In this document: in pieces, positions 35,614 through 44,337 of the stretch
Layout: every line of letters begins with the position of its first letter
How positions within the stretch are numbered: the stretch's first letter is position 1
Assembly: GCF_039993895.1 (NCBI RefSeq)
Contig: NZ_CP121194.1
Coordinates: forward strand, 2,294,001 to 2,358,000
Direction: 5' to 3'
DNA from: Edaphobacter paludis
Lineage (GTDB): Bacteria > Acidobacteriota > Terriglobia > Terriglobales > Acidobacteriaceae
DNA length: 64,000 nucleotides
Position numbers and translations under genes: made by a program
The notes under the pieces: model-generated
Database searches by the model: none
What the model was told of the DNA's origin: nothing
What the model saw: only the letters and a program-made list of their open reading frames with translations

Positions 35614-36474
35614 CTACCGCGCTTCAGTCGAATGATGCCGCCGCTCTCTGCTCCACGAATAAGCCAGCCGCGCCACCACGCCGGAGACCAGATAACCCAG
35701 CGCGAGAATAATCAACATGTACTCCGAGTAGAGCCACAGCAACGCGATCAGCACTCCAACCAATGCAACCATCTGGAACGGATGGCGGTTTCCCAGACTG
35801 ATCTCCTTGCCGCTCCAGAAGCGCCAGCTACTCACCATCAGAAAGCCTGTGAACCCAATCAGACACATCCACACAACGGCGATCCATGGCCGGTTAATGG
35901 GCGATCCATTGAAGCAATGAATCACCGCGCAGATCACGCCCGCACCTGCCGGAATCGGCATTCCGACAAAATATTTGTGCCCGGGCCTGCCCGGGTTGCG
36001 AGGCTGCGGATTGATGCTGATATTGAACCTGGCCAGTCTGCACGCACCGCAGATAAGAAACACAAAGCAGACAAACACTCCAAGATGGAGGATCTGATCG
36101 CGCAAGCCCGGATACCCCATCAAGGGAAGCATTCGAAATCCCCAGATATATGCCAGCAAACTCGGAGCAACGCCGAACGTGATCACGTCGGCCAGCGAAT
36201 CGAGTTCCTTGCCGAAGTCGCTGGTCGTGTTCGTCATCCGCGCAATACGTCCATCGAGACCGTCGAACAGAATGGCAAAACCGATGGCCAGCGCCGCATG
36301 GTCAAAGTGGATGGAATCTCCCACACTTCCCTGCACACTCTGCGTAATCGCGTAATAGCCCGCGGCGATATTGCCCGCGGTAAACAGCGAGGGCAGCACA
36401 TACATCCCACGGCTCGGCTGATGTCTCCTGCCGCCTGTGTCCATCCGCGTCCCCTCGGACGCTCCGGCCTCCAT
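35614..36474 (-). CDS. pssA: CDP-diacylglycerol-serine O-phosphatidyltransferase
   Basis: 286 residues with about eight hydrophobic segments. The CDP-alcohol phosphotransferase motif is seen in FDGLDGRIARMTNTTSDFG followed by ELDSLADVITFG. It joins serine to CDP-diacylglycerol in the inner membrane to give phosphatidylserine. Its ATG overlaps the psd stop by one base (TGATG), so the two successive steps of phosphatidylethanolamine synthesis are translationally coupled. The first ~22 residues are hydrophilic; a later Met (GMYVLPSLF) could be the start. Confidence 0.93.
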   Translation of the reverse strand: MEAGASEGTRMDTGGRRHQPSRGMYVLPSLFTAGNIAAGYYAITQSVQGSVGDSIHFDHAALAIGFAILFDGLDGRIARMTNTTSDFGKELDSLADVITFGVAPSLLAYIWGFRMLPLMGYPGLRDQILHLGVFVCFVFLICGACRLARFNISINPQPRNPGRPGHKYFVGMPIPAGAGVICAVIHCFNGSPINRPWIAVVWMCLIGFTGFLMVSSWRFWSGKEISLGNRHPFQMVALVGVLIALLWLYSEYMLIILALGYLVSGVVARLAYSWSRERRHHSTEAR

Positions 36475-37142
36475 CAGGCCACCACTGCCTTCGAATTGGT
36501 CGGGGGAACTACAGCAAGCACCGATGAACCGCCACGCACCCGCACACCTATCTTCACCTTTAACTCGGCCTCGGCTGGCAACAGCACATCCACCCGCGAT
36601 CCAAACTTGATGAGCCCAACTCGCTGACCGCGTTCTACATGATCGCCGACCTTCACATTACACACAATCCGCCGCGCCAGCAGTCCCGCAATCTGCTTGA
36701 AGCTCACCGTATATGCCCCCGTGTCGATCACCACCAAAGTCTGCTCGTTATGCAGCACCGATTCCGGTTTCATTGCATTCAGAAACTCGCCCTTGCGAAG
36801 TTCAACCACCGTGACCGTCCCGCTCACCGGCGCACGATTCACATGCACGTCAAATACATTCAGAAAGATGCTGAGCCGCAACCGGCTTCCCGCCGTCGTC
36901 TCAAGCCACTCCGCCGCAGTCACCAGTCCATCGCCAGGCGAGACAATCTGCCCAGGCTCCTGTGGAATTACCCTGTTCGGATCGCGGAAAAACCACAGAA
37001 AGAACGCTGCCAGCACGATCGGTACAGCCACAAGAAATGCCGGCATCTTCAGATACCAAAGCACTGCTGCCACCACGCCGAGGCCTAACGCATAGAAAAA
37101 TCCATCTCGAACCATAAGTGACTCGATTATAAGGCCACGCAC
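36474..37142 (-). CDS. psd: Phosphatidylserine decarboxylase
   Basis: 222 residues, the short (type II-like) form. One or two N-terminal hydrophobic segments (LGVVAAVLWYLKMPAFLVAVPIV) anchor it. The core motif FLNVFDVHVNRAP is followed by the self-cleavage site GGSS near the C-terminus, where Ser becomes the pyruvoyl cofactor. It converts phosphatidylserine to phosphatidylethanolamine. It forms an operon with pssA (1-nt overlap). Confidence 0.93.
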   Translation of the reverse strand: MRGLIIESLMVRDGFFYALGLGVVAAVLWYLKMPAFLVAVPIVLAAFFLWFFRDPNRVIPQEPGQIVSPGDGLVTAAEWLETTAGSRLRLSIFLNVFDVHVNRAPVSGTVTVVELRKGEFLNAMKPESVLHNEQTLVVIDTGAYTVSFKQIAGLLARRIVCNVKVGDHVERGQRVGLIKFGSRVDVLLPAEAELKVKIGVRVRGGSSVLAVVPPTNSKAVVA

Positions 37143-37189
37143 ACCTTCACTCAGCGTCTGTTCTCAGCCGCACGACACGCCAATAATGT

Positions 37190-37420
37190 TTAGTGCTCAG
37201 AAACTCTGGCGCCGGGACGCCGAAGCCTCTCCATCTCATCCTTCAGGCTCAGTTTCAGCTTCTTCAGCCGCACCTCTTCCACCTTTTCGTCCTCAGTCAG
37301 AAACAGCTTCGCGCGCAGTGTCTCTAATCTGCGTGCGTACAAACTGTGTTCCTGCTCGAGCCTGTAAATGGATGGAATCGACGTGGACTCAGGTAGCTCC
37401 GTAAACTTGGCAGTCTGCAT
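37190..37420 (-). CDS. YdcH/DUF465-like small coiled-coil protein
   Basis: 76 residues. The pattern LEQEHSLYARRLETLRAKLF followed by EVRLKKLKLSLKDEMERL matches the DUF465 (YdcH) family of short helical-hairpin proteins of unknown function. It is cytoplasmic and lies alone between psd and rimI on the same strand. Confidence 0.75.
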   Translation of the reverse strand: MQTAKFTELPESTSIPSIYRLEQEHSLYARRLETLRAKLFLTEDEKVEEVRLKKLKLSLKDEMERLRRPGARVSEH

Positions 37421-37511
37421 GAATAAATACCTCCAGCATCAGACGACAGCTCACCGATTGGCCTAAACGCTATCACAGCTAAACCCGCGCTTGCAAAGCC
37501 ACTTATACACT

Positions 37512-37973
37512 TTACGGTAACTCTAGTCGCATCAACACCGAATCATCCACAGGCCCGCTGTAATACCTCGGACGCCGTCCCACGGGAACAAACCCTAACC
37601 CCTGATACAACCTAATCGCGCTCTCACTCGACGCCCGAACCTCTAACTCCACCGCTGCGGCGCCAGCTCTTTTGCACCAATCAATCACAACCCCGCAAAG
37701 TGCACGTCCAACCCCTCCGCGTCTCGCCTGCAAATCCACCGCAATACTTTCCAACTCAGCCGAATTCCCGGCGACCTTGCCCACCGCAAACCCAATCAGC
37801 GCTCCCTCCACATCAGCTACAAACAAGCACCGCCGAAGATAATCGCCACTACCACCAATCGCCGCAGCATACTCCGCCTCACTCCAATGCGGAGCCTCCA
37901 CCGTAGCCCTTTCCAGCGCAAGTACCGAAGCAAGATCCCCGAACTCACCCGCCCGAATGCAAACATCTTTCAT
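37512..37973 (-). CDS. rimI: GNAT acetyltransferase, RimI-like
   Basis: 153 residues. The acetyl-CoA site is visible as LESIAVDLQARRGGVGRALC (V...RxxGxG/A), followed by AAAVELEVRASSESAIRLYQGLGF and a C-terminal RPRYYSGPVDDSVLMRLEL. RimI acetylates the N-terminus of ribosomal protein S18, and related enzymes act on other proteins. The 4-nt overlap with tsaB, its common genomic partner, supports the RimI call. Confidence 0.8.
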   Translation of the reverse strand: MKDVCIRAGEFGDLASVLALERATVEAPHWSEAEYAAAIGGSGDYLRRCLFVADVEGALIGFAVGKVAGNSAELESIAVDLQARRGGVGRALCGVVIDWCKRAGAAAVELEVRASSESAIRLYQGLGFVPVGRRPRYYSGPVDDSVLMRLELP

Positions 37974-38629
37974 TGCAGTACTGTCTTTGGCTTGGCAAAG
38001 ATCTCCGCATCCGTCCGCCGAAGATAATTCGCATCAAGCACCGCAGCGTCATCCAAATTCCCCGCTGCAGCTCGCTCCATCGCAAACGCCAAAGCATCCC
38101 TCGCACCCGGCTCGGCAACCACCCAAGGCCTGAGCGCCGCCAAAGCCTCCGCAACCTTAATCTCGCAGACGATCACTGCTCCTCCAGCCGCAGCGGAAAC
38201 TATCTCCTCCGTCGTTAGCAGGGTCTCTCGCAGGCATTTGTGGCCCAGATATTCCCCGCAATAAAACTCGCCCCGCCCCGCATCCAGGACCGCATGAACT
38301 ACACCATCGCCACCGCCAGCCGCCAACAGAGCCAGCCGCGAAACAGCAATCAGCGGCACGCCTCCCGCCTCGCTCAAACCCTTCGCCGCACTCAATCCAA
38401 CCCGCACCCCAGTAAATGACCCTGGCCCATGCACCACAACCACTGCGGTCAAATCTTGCAGCCTCCACGCACAAACCTCCATCACCCGCCGCACCGCCGG
38501 AACCAGCCGCTCCGAAGCCGTACGGCCTGGCAATACCTCCATAGCAACCACCGCATCGGCCAACGCCGTATCCGCCAGAGCCACGCTGCCTTCACTCCCG
38601 CATGTATTGATCAACAAAAACCGCATCAC
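37970..38629 (-). CDS. tsaB: tRNA threonylcarbamoyladenosine protein TsaB
   Basis: 219 residues. The ASKHA-fold start LLINTCGSEGSVALAD and the motif VVVVHGPGSFTGVRVGLSAAKGL are characteristic of TsaB, the non-catalytic partner of TsaD in making t6A37 on ANN-decoding tRNAs. It overlaps rimI downstream and the meaB::mce gene upstream by 4 nt each, so the three genes form one operon. Confidence 0.93.
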   Translation of the reverse strand: MMRFLLINTCGSEGSVALADTALADAVVAMEVLPGRTASERLVPAVRRVMEVCAWRLQDLTAVVVVHGPGSFTGVRVGLSAAKGLSEAGGVPLIAVSRLALLAAGGGDGVVHAVLDAGRGEFYCGEYLGHKCLRETLLTTEEIVSAAAGGAVIVCEIKVAEALAALRPWVVAEPGARDALAFAMERAAAGNLDDAAVLDANYLRRTDAEIFAKPKTVLQ

Positions 38630-39840
38630 TCCCCTTCCTCCCGCTTCAAACCGGCGGCGTCACCCACAATCTCCACTAGAACTCCGCCCGTACTCCTCGG
38701 ATGCACAAAAAAATACCGATGCCCGCCAGCCCCAACCCGCACCGCATCGCTAGCCAACTCAACCCCCTGCGACTTTAGCCTCTCAAACATCGCATCCACT
38801 CTGTCCACTCTCACCGCAACGTGATGTAACCCCTCGCCCCGCTTCGCAAAGAACCGTCCAATCACCGAATCATCTTCCGTTGCCTCCAGCAATTCAATCC
38901 GACTGTCCCCGAGCGGAAGCATCGCCGTCTTGACCTTCTCGTGCTCAACCGTTTCTTCGTGACTCACCGCGAGCCCTAGAGCCTCATAAAACCCCCGCGC
39001 CGCAGCTATACTCTCGACCGCGATTCCAAGATGATCCAGCCGAAGGCTTTCCGGCTTAAATCCAATGCTCTGCTTCCCCTTCTGCCCATACGCAGCACAA
39101 CGTCGCACTGCGTCCATCAACTCACTCACTCCCGTACCATTCGTCGCCACCGTCCGCACCACTGGCGAAACCCACTCACCACTCGCCACCGCTAGTTCCT
39201 GCATCGCCAGAATCTCCGACTCCACCCGCTCGGCACCCTCGCGGTCACTCTTATTCACCGCAAAGATATCCGCGATCTCCATCACCCCCGCCTTCAAACT
39301 CTGCACCTCATCTCCCATTCCAGGAACCAGCACCAGGACTGTCACATCTGCCAATCCAGCCACCTCGACCTCATCCTGCCCCACTCCCATCGTCTCAATC
39401 AGAATCACCTGCCGCCCTGCGGCTCCCATCACAACGCACACATCCTCCACAGCCGCCGCCAGCCCCCCCTTCGCGCCGCGTGAAGCCATGCTGCGGATGA
39501 AGACTCCCTCGTCCCCGCTAAATCCCTGCATGCGGATACGATCACCCAGCAGCGCCCCACCCGTGTAAAGACTAGAGGGATCAACTGCGACCACACCCAC
39601 CCGCTGCCCCTCCCGCCTTAAGAACCGCGCCATCTGATCGACCAGCGTGCTCTTCCCCGCCCCTGGAGGTCCGGTAACCCCTATCCGTAAGGGACTGCCC
39701 TCATACCTCCGGCAAGCCTTCACCAACTCAGTTCCAACAGCCGATCCGTCCTCCACCAGCGACACAGCACGGGCCAGCGCCCGCATTTCGCCAGCGCGCA
39801 GCCGTTCAACCATCCCCTCAACATCACCCAATTCGCTCAC
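38626..39840 (-). CDS. Fusion of MeaB GTPase and methylmalonyl-CoA epimerase
   Basis: 404 residues. Residues ~1-265 are a MeaB/ArgK-type G3E GTPase: Walker A GVTGPPGAGKSTLVDQ, then VVAVDPSSLYTGGALLGDR, ETMGVGQDE and the base-specific NKSD. Residues ~270-400 are a vicinal oxygen chelate domain matching methylmalonyl-CoA epimerase: LDHLGIAVESIAAARGFYEAL, GEGLHHVAVRVD and a final GGVLVEIV, containing the metal ligands His, His and Glu. MeaB loads and protects the B12-dependent mutase; the epimerase supplies its substrate isomer. The usual form is two separate proteins. No mutase gene is visible in the window. Confidence 0.9.
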   Translation of the reverse strand: MSELGDVEGMVERLRAGEMRALARAVSLVEDGSAVGTELVKACRRYEGSPLRIGVTGPPGAGKSTLVDQMARFLRREGQRVGVVAVDPSSLYTGGALLGDRIRMQGFSGDEGVFIRSMASRGAKGGLAAAVEDVCVVMGAAGRQVILIETMGVGQDEVEVAGLADVTVLVLVPGMGDEVQSLKAGVMEIADIFAVNKSDREGAERVESEILAMQELAVASGEWVSPVVRTVATNGTGVSELMDAVRRCAAYGQKGKQSIGFKPESLRLDHLGIAVESIAAARGFYEALGLAVSHEETVEHEKVKTAMLPLGDSRIELLEATEDDSVIGRFFAKRGEGLHHVAVRVDRVDAMFERLKSQGVELASDAVRVGAGGHRYFFVHPRSTGGVLVEIVGDAAGLKREEGE

Positions 39841-39884
39841 ATCAGCGATAATACCTTTCTACCCACACGCAAAATAATATTGTC

Positions 39885-39907
39885 ATCCTTCCGCAAAGCG
39901 GGAGGAT
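39885..39907. repeat. Imperfect palindrome (REP-like) upstream of the fucosidase
   Basis: ATCCTTCCGC-AAA-GCGGGAGGAT forms a 10-bp stem with one mismatch in the 200-bp gap between divergent genes. The form recalls dispersed intergenic palindromes of acidobacterial genomes (inference). Confidence 0.4.
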
Positions 39908-40041
39908 CTGCTTTTCTCATGAGCTGCATCAAGTCCTCAAAGGGCATTTGTTTGCCTACTCACAGGCCAGTCATTTTTCACCTACACCATACATTTTTCA
40001 CATACAATTCTCCCGACATCATTCCACTCCGAGGATTTGCC

Positions 40042-41490
40042 GTGAATCTTAACCGCCGCACCTTTACCGCTGGACTCTCCACACTCCTGGTCGCCCCCTC
40101 AGCGCTTGCTCAGATCGAAGGCGAGCGCATCGCCACCTCGCCTGCACATCCGGTCAAAGCCATTCAGGACACAGAAACCCGCGCCCAGCGCAACGCCCGC
40201 ATGGCCTGGTGGCGCGCCGCCCGTTTCGGCATGTTCATCCACTGGGGCCTCTACTCCATCCCCGCCGGTGTATGGGACGGGAAAGAGATCCCCGGCATCG
40301 GCGAGTGGATCATGAACCGTGCCTCCATCCCGGTCGCCGACTACAAGGCCCTCGCGCCCAAGTTCAACCCCACCGGCTTCAACGCGCACGACATCGTCGC
40401 CCTTGCCAAGGCCGCTGGCCAGAAGTACATCGTCATCACCGCCAAGCACCACGACGGCTTCGCTATGTTCGACTCCAAGGTCAACAACTTCAACATTGTC
40501 GCCGCCACCCCCTTCAAGCGCGATCCGCTCCGCGAATTGGCCGAAGAGTGCAAAAAGCAGGGAGTCAAACTCGGCTTCTACTACTCCCAGGATCAGGACT
40601 GGACTGCCCCTGGCGGCGCGGCCCTCAAGACCGGCGACCACCAGCCCCCCACCTTCCACTGGGACCCTGCCCAGAACGGCGACTTCGCCACCTACCTCCA
40701 CACTAAGGCCATCCCTCAGATGAAGGAACTGCTCACTAACTACGGTGACTTCCCCGTCGTCATCTGGTTCGACACCCCCACCAAGGACATGACGCCCGCC
40801 CTCGCCGGTGAGATCGTCGAACTCCTCAACCAGCACCCCAACCTCATCTGGAACAACCGTCTCGGCGGAGGCTACAAAGGTGACACCGAAACCCCGGAGC
40901 AGTACATCCCCGCCACCGGCTATCCCGGCGAAGACTGGGAGTCCTGCATGACCATGAACGACACCTGGGGCTACAAGTCCCATGACACCAACTTCAAATC
41001 CACCGAGACTCTGCTTCGTAATCTCATCGATATCGCCAGCAAAGGCGGCAACTACCTCCTCAACATCGGCCCCGACTCTCACGGCGTCGTCCCCGCCCCC
41101 GAGGTCGAACGCCTGCATGAGGTAGGCAAATGGATCGCCGTCAACGGCGATGCCATCTATGGCACCCAGCCGACCCTCTTCGGAGCGGAGGCTGGCTCCT
41201 TCAGCCCTACCGAAAAAGATGAGGACGGCAAGCCTAAATTCATCCCGGCATGGGACTGGCGCTCAACAACAACGCCAGACAAGATTTATATCTCCATCTT
41301 CAACTGGCCAGCCAACAGCACGTTCCACCTCGAAAAGCTGCCCCGCAAGGTCACTAGCGCTTATCTATTGGCTGACAAAGCTCGCAAGCATCTCAAGCTG
41401 ATCCAAAGCGGAGATAGCCTCGACGTCCATCTTCCCGCAACGGCGTTGGACTCCATCGCCACCGTCCTGGTCCTCAACACCTCCAAATAA
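40042..41490 (+). CDS. Secreted alpha-L-fucosidase (GH29)
   Basis: 482 residues from the GTG at 40042, chosen because GAGGA lies 6 nt upstream and because it gives a proper export signal with twin Arg (NRRTFTAGLSTLLVAPSALA). The longer frame from 39880 has an unlikely leader. GH29 features are clear: WWRAARFGMFIHWGLYSIPAG, KYIVITAKHHDGFAMFDS, FYYSQDQDW, and VVIWFDTPTKDM, whose Asp should be the nucleophile. It releases L-fucose from glycans or xyloglucan-like plant polymers in the periplasm or outside. A terminator follows. Confidence 0.92.
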   Translation: MNLNRRTFTAGLSTLLVAPSALAQIEGERIATSPAHPVKAIQDTETRAQRNARMAWWRAARFGMFIHWGLYSIPAGVWDGKEIPGIGEWIMNRASIPVADYKALAPKFNPTGFNAHDIVALAKAAGQKYIVITAKHHDGFAMFDSKVNNFNIVAATPFKRDPLRELAEECKKQGVKLGFYYSQDQDWTAPGGAALKTGDHQPPTFHWDPAQNGDFATYLHTKAIPQMKELLTNYGDFPVVIWFDTPTKDMTPALAGEIVELLNQHPNLIWNNRLGGGYKGDTETPEQYIPATGYPGEDWESCMTMNDTWGYKSHDTNFKSTETLLRNLIDIASKGGNYLLNIGPDSHGVVPAPEVERLHEVGKWIAVNGDAIYGTQPTLFGAEAGSFSPTEKDEDGKPKFIPAWDWRSTTTPDKIYISIFNWPANSTFHLEKLPRKVTSAYLLADKARKHLKLIQSGDSLDVHLPATALDSIATVLVLNTSK

Positions 41491-41499
41491 AATAAGCCC

Positions 41500-41527
41500 G
41501 GGGTGCGGCATCAACCGCACCCCACCT
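41500..41527 (+). terminator. Rho-independent terminator of the fucosidase gene
   Basis: GGGGTGCGG at 41500-41508 and CCGCACCCC at 41515-41523 make a perfect 9-bp stem with a 6-nt loop, followed shortly by TTTT. It lies 10 nt after the stop. Confidence 0.8.
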
Positions 41528-41561
41528 TTTCACCTTCGGCGAACCTTAGAACCCGTTCCAA

Positions 41562-41720
41562 CTACGTTGCACCCAAACCCATAGTTTCTGGACAGGCTCT
41601 TAGATAGTTCAGGTACCGTTGCGCCCTGTTCATTGCAAGTCCAAGCACCACCCCGATCGCGGCGCCCATTGCAGGACCGATGGCGATGACGATGGCAACA
41701 CCTATTCCCATACGATTCAT
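41562..41720 (-). CDS. Small glycine-zipper membrane peptide
   Basis: 52 residues from the ATG at 41720, preceded by GAGGAGGG. One hydrophobic segment rich in Gly and Ala with GxxxG-like spacing (GVAIVIAIGPAMGAAIGVVL) is followed by a short basic-polar tail. Such peptides insert in membranes; the function is unknown. The strong ribosome site and membrane pattern argue that it is real; its size makes this uncertain. Confidence 0.45.
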   Translation of the reverse strand: MNRMGIGVAIVIAIGPAMGAAIGVVLGLAMNRAQRYLNYLRACPETMGLGAT

Positions 41721-41829
41721 GTGAAGCGCCCTCCTCAAAGTAAATAGCCCTACCATTGCCACGTCGAAAGTCGGGCGCGTAACTCTGTGGACTTTCAACG
41801 GACTCCCCGCCACGGCATTTTGTTCGTAC

Positions 41830-41860
41830 TTGACACAAGTAGCTCATAAACAGCTATCCT
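41830..41860 (+). promoter_or_regulatory. Possible promoter of the MFS transporter
   Basis: TTGACA at 41830-41835 and TATCCT at 41855-41860 with a 19-nt spacer, about 80 nt before the transporter ATG. The -35 is consensus; the spacer is longer than ideal. Confidence 0.35.
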
Positions 41861-41941
41861 CATCATCGAGCACCAACATACAAATCGCTTCCCCTTCAAT
41901 CTGCAACGTCCGTCCAAGCATCTCTCCGGGAGCTTCACTGA

Positions 41942-43270
41942 ATGTCCATGAAAGCCGCCAGCCTGTCCGATTCGGGCTTTACTACAGCCGCCCCGCCCAA
42001 GTCCAACGTCCGCTGGTTCGTCTGCTTCCTGCTCTTTCTCGCCACGACCATTAATTACATGGACCGCTCGGTCTTCTCTCTCATCGAGCCACTCCTCCAT
42101 CTTCCCTTCATGGGCTGGATTCCCGGTCTTGACGCCGCCCATCAGATCGCCTACGACCTCAACTACGGCCGCATTCTCATCTGCTTCCAGATCGCCTACG
42201 GCGTCGGCTTCCTCTTCGCCGGCCGCATCATCGACAAGCTCGGCACCAAAACTGGCTATGCCCTCGCCATCGGCATCTGGGCCTGCGCCTCCATCAGCCA
42301 CTCCCTCGTCGCCAGCGTCGCCGGCTTCTGCATCGCCCGCGTCTTCCTCGGCCTGGGCGAGTCCGGCAACTTCCCCGCCGCCATCAAGGCCACCACCGAG
42401 TGGTTCCCCGCCGAAGAACGAGCCCTCGCCACTGGCCTCTTCAACTCAGGCACCAACGCCTCCTTCTTCATCGCGCCCATCCTCATCGCCGCTGTCACTG
42501 CCAAATGGGGATGGCACGCCGCTTTCATTTGCACCGGTTCCATGGGGCTTCTCTGGCTCGTTATCTGGATAGTCTTCCCTTACAACAAGCTTCGCCGCGG
42601 AGCCACGCAGACCCAGGCAGACTTGGCCCCCGTCACCCAAGGCGGCCCGCTCTATTCCATCCTCGTCAAACACCGCGGCTTCTGGGCCTTCTGCATCGCC
42701 AAAGGCATCACCGACCCCATCTGGTGGTTCTATCTCTTCTATCTCCCCAAATTCCTCAACGACAACTACGGCCTCAACCTGAACGAGGTCAAATATCCGC
42801 TCATTGTCATCTACACCTTCGCCACGGTCGGCTCTATCGCAGGAGGCTGGCTCTCCGGCTTCCGCATGACCCACGGTCACAGCGTCAATTCAGGCCGCAA
42901 GTTCGCTCTCCTCATCTGCGCCGTGTGTGTGTTACCCATCATGCTCGTCCCGCACATGCATGTGATCTCGCCCCATAACGCCTGGCCTGCCATCGGACTC
43001 TTCTGCCTCGCCACCGCCGCGCACCAGGGATGGTCAGCCAACATCTTCTCCACGCCGACCGACATGTTCCCCTCTACCAGCGTCAGTACAGTTGTAGGCA
43101 TCGGCGGAGCAGCCGGAGCGTTGGGCGGAGCAGTCTTCACTTGGCTCGTCTCCCACTTCTTTTCGCTTCACCCCATGCTCATCTTCACCCTCGCAGCGTT
43201 TGCCTACGTCATTGCGCTTGTGATCTTCCAGCTTCTGGTTCCCCGCCTGGGAGAGACCCGCACCGCATGA
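41942..43270 (+). CDS. MFS transporter, hexuronate/sugar-acid (ACS) type
   Basis: 442 residues with about 12 hydrophobic segments. The first, NVRWFVCFLLFLATTINYMDR, is typical of the anion:cation symporter subfamily (ExuT, GudP-like). It continues with IAYGVGFLFAGRIIDKLGTK (MFS loop 2-3 motif) and VFLGLGESGNFPAAIKATTEWFP. It probably imports hexuronates or related sugar acids with protons. The GntR regulator 113 nt downstream on the same strand is the expected partner. The substrate is inferred only from the subfamily. Confidence 0.88.
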   Translation: MSMKAASLSDSGFTTAAPPKSNVRWFVCFLLFLATTINYMDRSVFSLIEPLLHLPFMGWIPGLDAAHQIAYDLNYGRILICFQIAYGVGFLFAGRIIDKLGTKTGYALAIGIWACASISHSLVASVAGFCIARVFLGLGESGNFPAAIKATTEWFPAEERALATGLFNSGTNASFFIAPILIAAVTAKWGWHAAFICTGSMGLLWLVIWIVFPYNKLRRGATQTQADLAPVTQGGPLYSILVKHRGFWAFCIAKGITDPIWWFYLFYLPKFLNDNYGLNLNEVKYPLIVIYTFATVGSIAGGWLSGFRMTHGHSVNSGRKFALLICAVCVLPIMLVPHMHVISPHNAWPAIGLFCLATAAHQGWSANIFSTPTDMFPSTSVSTVVGIGGAAGALGGAVFTWLVSHFFSLHPMLIFTLAAFAYVIALVIFQLLVPRLGETRTA

Positions 43271-43328
43271 GAATAGCGCGCCCGAATCGCACGTCGAGGC
43301 GCGCTGCTCCAACTTCAATATCGCCTCT

Positions 43329-43337
43329 GGTATTACC
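43329..43337. promoter_or_regulatory. GGTATTACC dyad upstream of the gntR gene, possible operator
   Basis: GGTA-T-TACC is a 9-bp dyad 46 nt before the GTG start of the GntR regulator, with a second TTACC half-site 8 nt further on. FadR/UxuR-type regulators bind TGGTNNNACC-like sites, so autoregulation is plausible. Confidence 0.35.
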
Positions 43338-43383
43338 TCCGTGTTACCCTTCTCCCATTTAGGAGTAAGGAGTTTTTCCGGGC

Positions 43384-44154
43384 GTGAAAAAAGAGGTCAC
43401 AGAAGAAGTCACCGGCCACAGCCAACTGACCATGCAGGTCGTCGAGCATGTCCGCTCCCTCATTGCCAAAGGCGAGGTGCATCCCGGAGATCGTCTTCCC
43501 CCCGAACGCGAGCTGGCTCGCAAACTCAAGATCAGTCGATCCAGCCTCCGCGCCGGAATCGGCTTTCTGTCCGCTATGGGTGTCCTCAAAAGCCGGCACG
43601 GTGCCGGAACCTTTGTCTCCTCGGGCCCTCCCGCGCTCGATTCCAGTTCCCTCTCTGTCCTCGGAGCGCTCCACGGCTTCCTTCCCTGGCAGATGTTCGA
43701 GGCCCGCATCGTCATTGAATCCAACGTCGCCGCCCTCGCCGCAGAGCGCGCTACCGACGAGCACATCGCCGAACTTGCCGAAGAGGTCGCCGAGATGTAT
43801 GCCTCGCTCACCGACCCTCAGGAATACCTCATCCACGACGTTCGTTTCCATCGCACCATCGCCCGCGCCTCCGGTAATCCCATCCTCGGCGCGCTCATGG
43901 AGACGATCACGGCCAATCTCTACGAAGGCCGCAGCAAGACCGTCCAGCACGCCCAGGACCTCAAAGAGTCCGCCGAGATGCATCGCGAGATCTACCGTGC
44001 CATCCGCTCTCACAATCCCGCCAAGGCCCGTCAGACCATGGAGCAGCACCTCAGCCTTGCCAGCAAAGCACAGGCCGCCGAAACGAGCACTCCCGCAGCC
44101 TCGCCCGGTGAAGAAATCCACGAAGAAGCAGCTATTCCTCTAGCTAAGCAATAA
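43384..44154 (+). CDS. GntR/FadR-family transcriptional regulator
   Basis: 256 residues with a GTG start (AAGGAG about 10 nt upstream). The winged HTH reads VVEHVRSLIAKGEVHPGDRLPPERELARKL in sequence, followed by SRSSLRAGIGFLSAMGVLKS and RHGAGTFV. The C-terminal FCD domain has the helical pattern ESNVAALAAERATDEHI, DVRFHRTIARASGNPIL and HREIYRAI with metal/ligand-binding Asp and His. It most likely controls the upstream sugar-acid transporter in response to a sugar-acid metabolite. Confidence 0.9.
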   Translation: MKKEVTEEVTGHSQLTMQVVEHVRSLIAKGEVHPGDRLPPERELARKLKISRSSLRAGIGFLSAMGVLKSRHGAGTFVSSGPPALDSSSLSVLGALHGFLPWQMFEARIVIESNVAALAAERATDEHIAELAEEVAEMYASLTDPQEYLIHDVRFHRTIARASGNPILGALMETITANLYEGRSKTVQHAQDLKESAEMHREIYRAIRSHNPAKARQTMEQHLSLASKAQAAETSTPAASPGEEIHEEAAIPLAKQ

Positions 44155-44191
44155 AGCAACTCTCCTTCACCCACCAAAATGCACAGGTGCT

Positions 44192-44220
44192 CCATCCTTC
44201 ACATAATTTGTGAAGGATGG
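44192..44220. repeat. Perfect 12-bp hairpin between gntR and metG
   Basis: CCATCCTTCACA and TGTGAAGGATGG are exact inverted copies with a 5-nt loop. No T-run follows, so it may be a dispersed palindromic element or a rho-dependent terminator rather than an intrinsic one. Confidence 0.55.
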
Positions 44221-44337
44221 GATCGCAAACCTCACCACGCACAGAACCGGGCGCTCTACTTCCCCTTCTCGCAGACGTGGACAGAAACGCCCCAGACCCA
44301 ACCCGCATCCCTGCTAAACTGAGCATTGGCCCCCACC

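Noticed and set aside
35320-36627. 435-residue plus-strand frame opposite asd-like and pssA
   Set aside because: Antisense to clear gene motifs, His/Arg-rich and without domain pattern.
40099-41118. 339-residue minus-strand frame opposite the fucosidase
   Set aside because: Gly/Val/Asp-rich antisense of a clear GH29 gene.
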